Part shown: positions 62,905 through 64,000 of the stretch, piece by piece
Layout: every line of letters starts with the position of its first letter
Position numbering within the stretch: position 1 is the stretch's first letter
Assembly (NCBI GenBank): GCA_044220635.1
Contig: JBGAQP010000001.1
Location: 1 to 64,000 of the forward strand
DNA: 64,000 bases
Direction of reading: 5' to 3'
Source: JBGAQP01 sp044220635
GTDB taxonomy: Bacteria; Pseudomonadota; Gammaproteobacteria; Burkholderiales; Usitatibacteraceae
The notes under the pieces: model-generated
Told to the model about the DNA's origin: nothing
Database searches by the model: none
The model's input: the letters and a program-made list of their open reading frames with translations, nothing else
Made by a program: the position numbers and the translations under genes

Positions 62905-64000
62905 TCAGGGGCCGGGGTCCGTGGCGCCCTTTTCCGGGGAGGGCGCGACCCGCGTCCGGTTCTTTCCCTCGCGTTTCGCCTCGTAGAGCGCGGCGTCGGC
63001 CACCCGCAGGAGCGCGTCGTGCTCGTCGCCGTGCTCGGGAAAGAGGCTCACGCCCACGCTCGCGCTGATCGCGGCCGTGCGCCCGGCGATCGCGAAGGGC
63101 TCGCCGAGCGCCGCCCGGATCTTCTCGGCCACGTGCTCCGCCCCGTCGCGCGAAGTCTCGGGGAGGATCGCGAGGAACTCGTCGCCGCCGAGGCGGCCCA
63201 CGGTGTCGGAGGCACGCACGCAGGCCTTGGCGCGCTCGGCGACTTGCGCGAGCAGGGCGTCGCCCGCCGCGTGGCCCTGCGTGTCGTTCACGCCCTTGAA
63301 TCCGTCGAGGTCGAAGAGCACGACGGCGAAGGACTGCGCGTCGCGGTGCGAGCGCGCCGCCTCCATCGCGAGGCGGTCGGCGAGGAGGGTGCGGTTGGGC
63401 AGGCCCGTCACCGGATCGAAATGCGCGAGCCGCTCGATGCGCCGCTGGGCCTCCCGGGCGCGCGCCTGGACATGGCGGAAGAGCGCGAAGAGACCCACCA
63501 GGAGCGCGATCGAGCCGCCGAGGATCCACACCACGTAGGTGCGCAGGCCGTCGCCGAGCCGGATCTGGGCGAGGGTGGCCTCGTTGATGCGTCCGGTGAG
63601 GGTCTCCAGGGACCGCTCGAGTTCGGCGCGCGCCTCGACCTCGGCGGGATCCTCGCCCGCGATCCCGGGCCCCCCGCCCGCCGTGCCGCGCCCGCGCGCA
63701 AGGCTCCGGGCGTGGACGACGAAGGCCTTGACGCGCTCGGCGAGCGATCCGGCGGACTCCCGGAAGCCCGGCTCGAAGGCGGCGCGCGGGGCGAGGTAGT
63801 CGAGGTCGGCCCCGATCTCCACCGCGAGCCGCTCCAGGTCGCGCGCGGATGGCGCGCTCCCCGTGAGCGCCTGCTCGCGCGCCGCGAGCTTGAGCTCGCC
63901 GAGCCGCAGGCGCAGACCTTCCAGCGCGTCCTTCACCTGCAGCGCGCCGATGACTTCGCGATTGAGCGCGGTCTCGCGCTCGATGTCGGCGAGCACGACC
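62905..64000 (-). CDS. Diguanylate cyclase with membrane sensor part, truncated by the window edge
   Basis: The frame is open to the right edge, so the N-terminus is not seen. Visible parts are a helical, probably periplasmic region, one membrane helix (TYVVWILGGSIALLVGLFALF), a short coiled-coil linker and a C-terminal GGDEF domain with the intact GRLGGDEFLA signature. RASD lies five residues before it, a product-inhibition I-site. It makes cyclic-di-GMP from GTP, a signal for biofilm and motility including type IV pili. It converges on the cytochrome gene with an 10-bp gap. Confidence 0.93.
   Translation of the reverse strand, partial: VVLADIERETALNREVIGALQVKDALEGLRLRLGELKLAAREQALTGSAPSARDLERLAVEIGADLDYLAPRAAFEPGFRESAGSLAERVKAFVVHARSLARGRGTAGGGPGIAGEDPAEVEARAELERSLETLTGRINEATLAQIRLGDGLRTYVVWILGGSIALLVGLFALFRHVQARAREAQRRIERLAHFDPVTGLPNRTLLADRLAMEAARSHRDAQSFAVVLFDLDGFKGVNDTQGHAAGDALLAQVAERAKACVRASDTVGRLGGDEFLAILPETSRDGAEHVAEKIRAALGEPFAIAGRTAAISASVGVSLFPEHGDEHDALLRVADAALYEAKREGKNRTRVAPSPEKGATDPGP

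Overview
The window is a very GC-rich chromosomal stretch whose gene order is that of a betaproteobacterium. Diagnostic blocks are glmU-atpCDGAHFEBI next to parBA-rsmG-mnmG, mnmE-yidC-yidD-rnpA-rpmH-dnaA-dnaN-gyrB, the dprA/LysM/def/fmt/htpX/rsmB/DUF4390/ntrY/ntrX block, and ponA opposite pilMNOPQ-aroKB. The genus cannot be fixed from gene order alone. No rRNA, tRNA, CRISPR array, phage or insertion sequence was seen. The chromosomal replication origin very probably lies here: dnaA carries a perfect DnaA box in its leader, and two parS sites and parAB are within 9 kb.

Left accessory part (1-7.4 kb): a fragment of polyphosphate kinase abuts a TPR protein on the other strand at a GGCCGGCC palindrome, which looks like a rearrangement or assembly junction. 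Then come a secreted metzincin-like protease with a 13-residue tandem repeat, a FecR-domain protein, a CHASE2-adenylate cyclase with an altered substrate-binding residue, a divergent Crp-family regulator and a 64-aa membrane protein. These may form a cyclic-nucleotide and envelope-signalling island.

Core part (7.4-33.5 kb): glmU and the complete nine-gene ATP synthase operon (minus strand, with a near-consensus sigma-70 promoter before atpI), parAB, rsmG-mnmG, two parS sites, mnmE-yidC-yidD-rnpA-rpmH, the origin, then dnaA-dnaN-gyrB on the plus strand, topA and dprA.

Middle (33.5-42.6 kb): a LysM protein diverges from def-fmt-htpX-rsmB-DUF4390-ntrY-ntrX. The NtrX-like regulator has a dead AAA+ domain.

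Accessory operon (42.6-50.1 kb, minus strand): five genes of a peptide/opine/nickel-type ABC importer, followed by an N-formylglutamate amidohydrolase family enzyme with a 45-residue His-rich tail and an AstE/aspartoacylase-family hydrolase. All seven are tightly spaced and probably form one uptake-and-hydrolysis pathway. This is the best candidate in the window for an undescribed system.

Right part (50.2-64 kb): a small TPR gene, aroKB, the type IV pilus assembly operon pilMNOPQ, divergent penicillin-binding protein 1a, a conserved unknown, hemB, engB, a diheme cytochrome c4 and a diguanylate cyclase that runs off the right edge.
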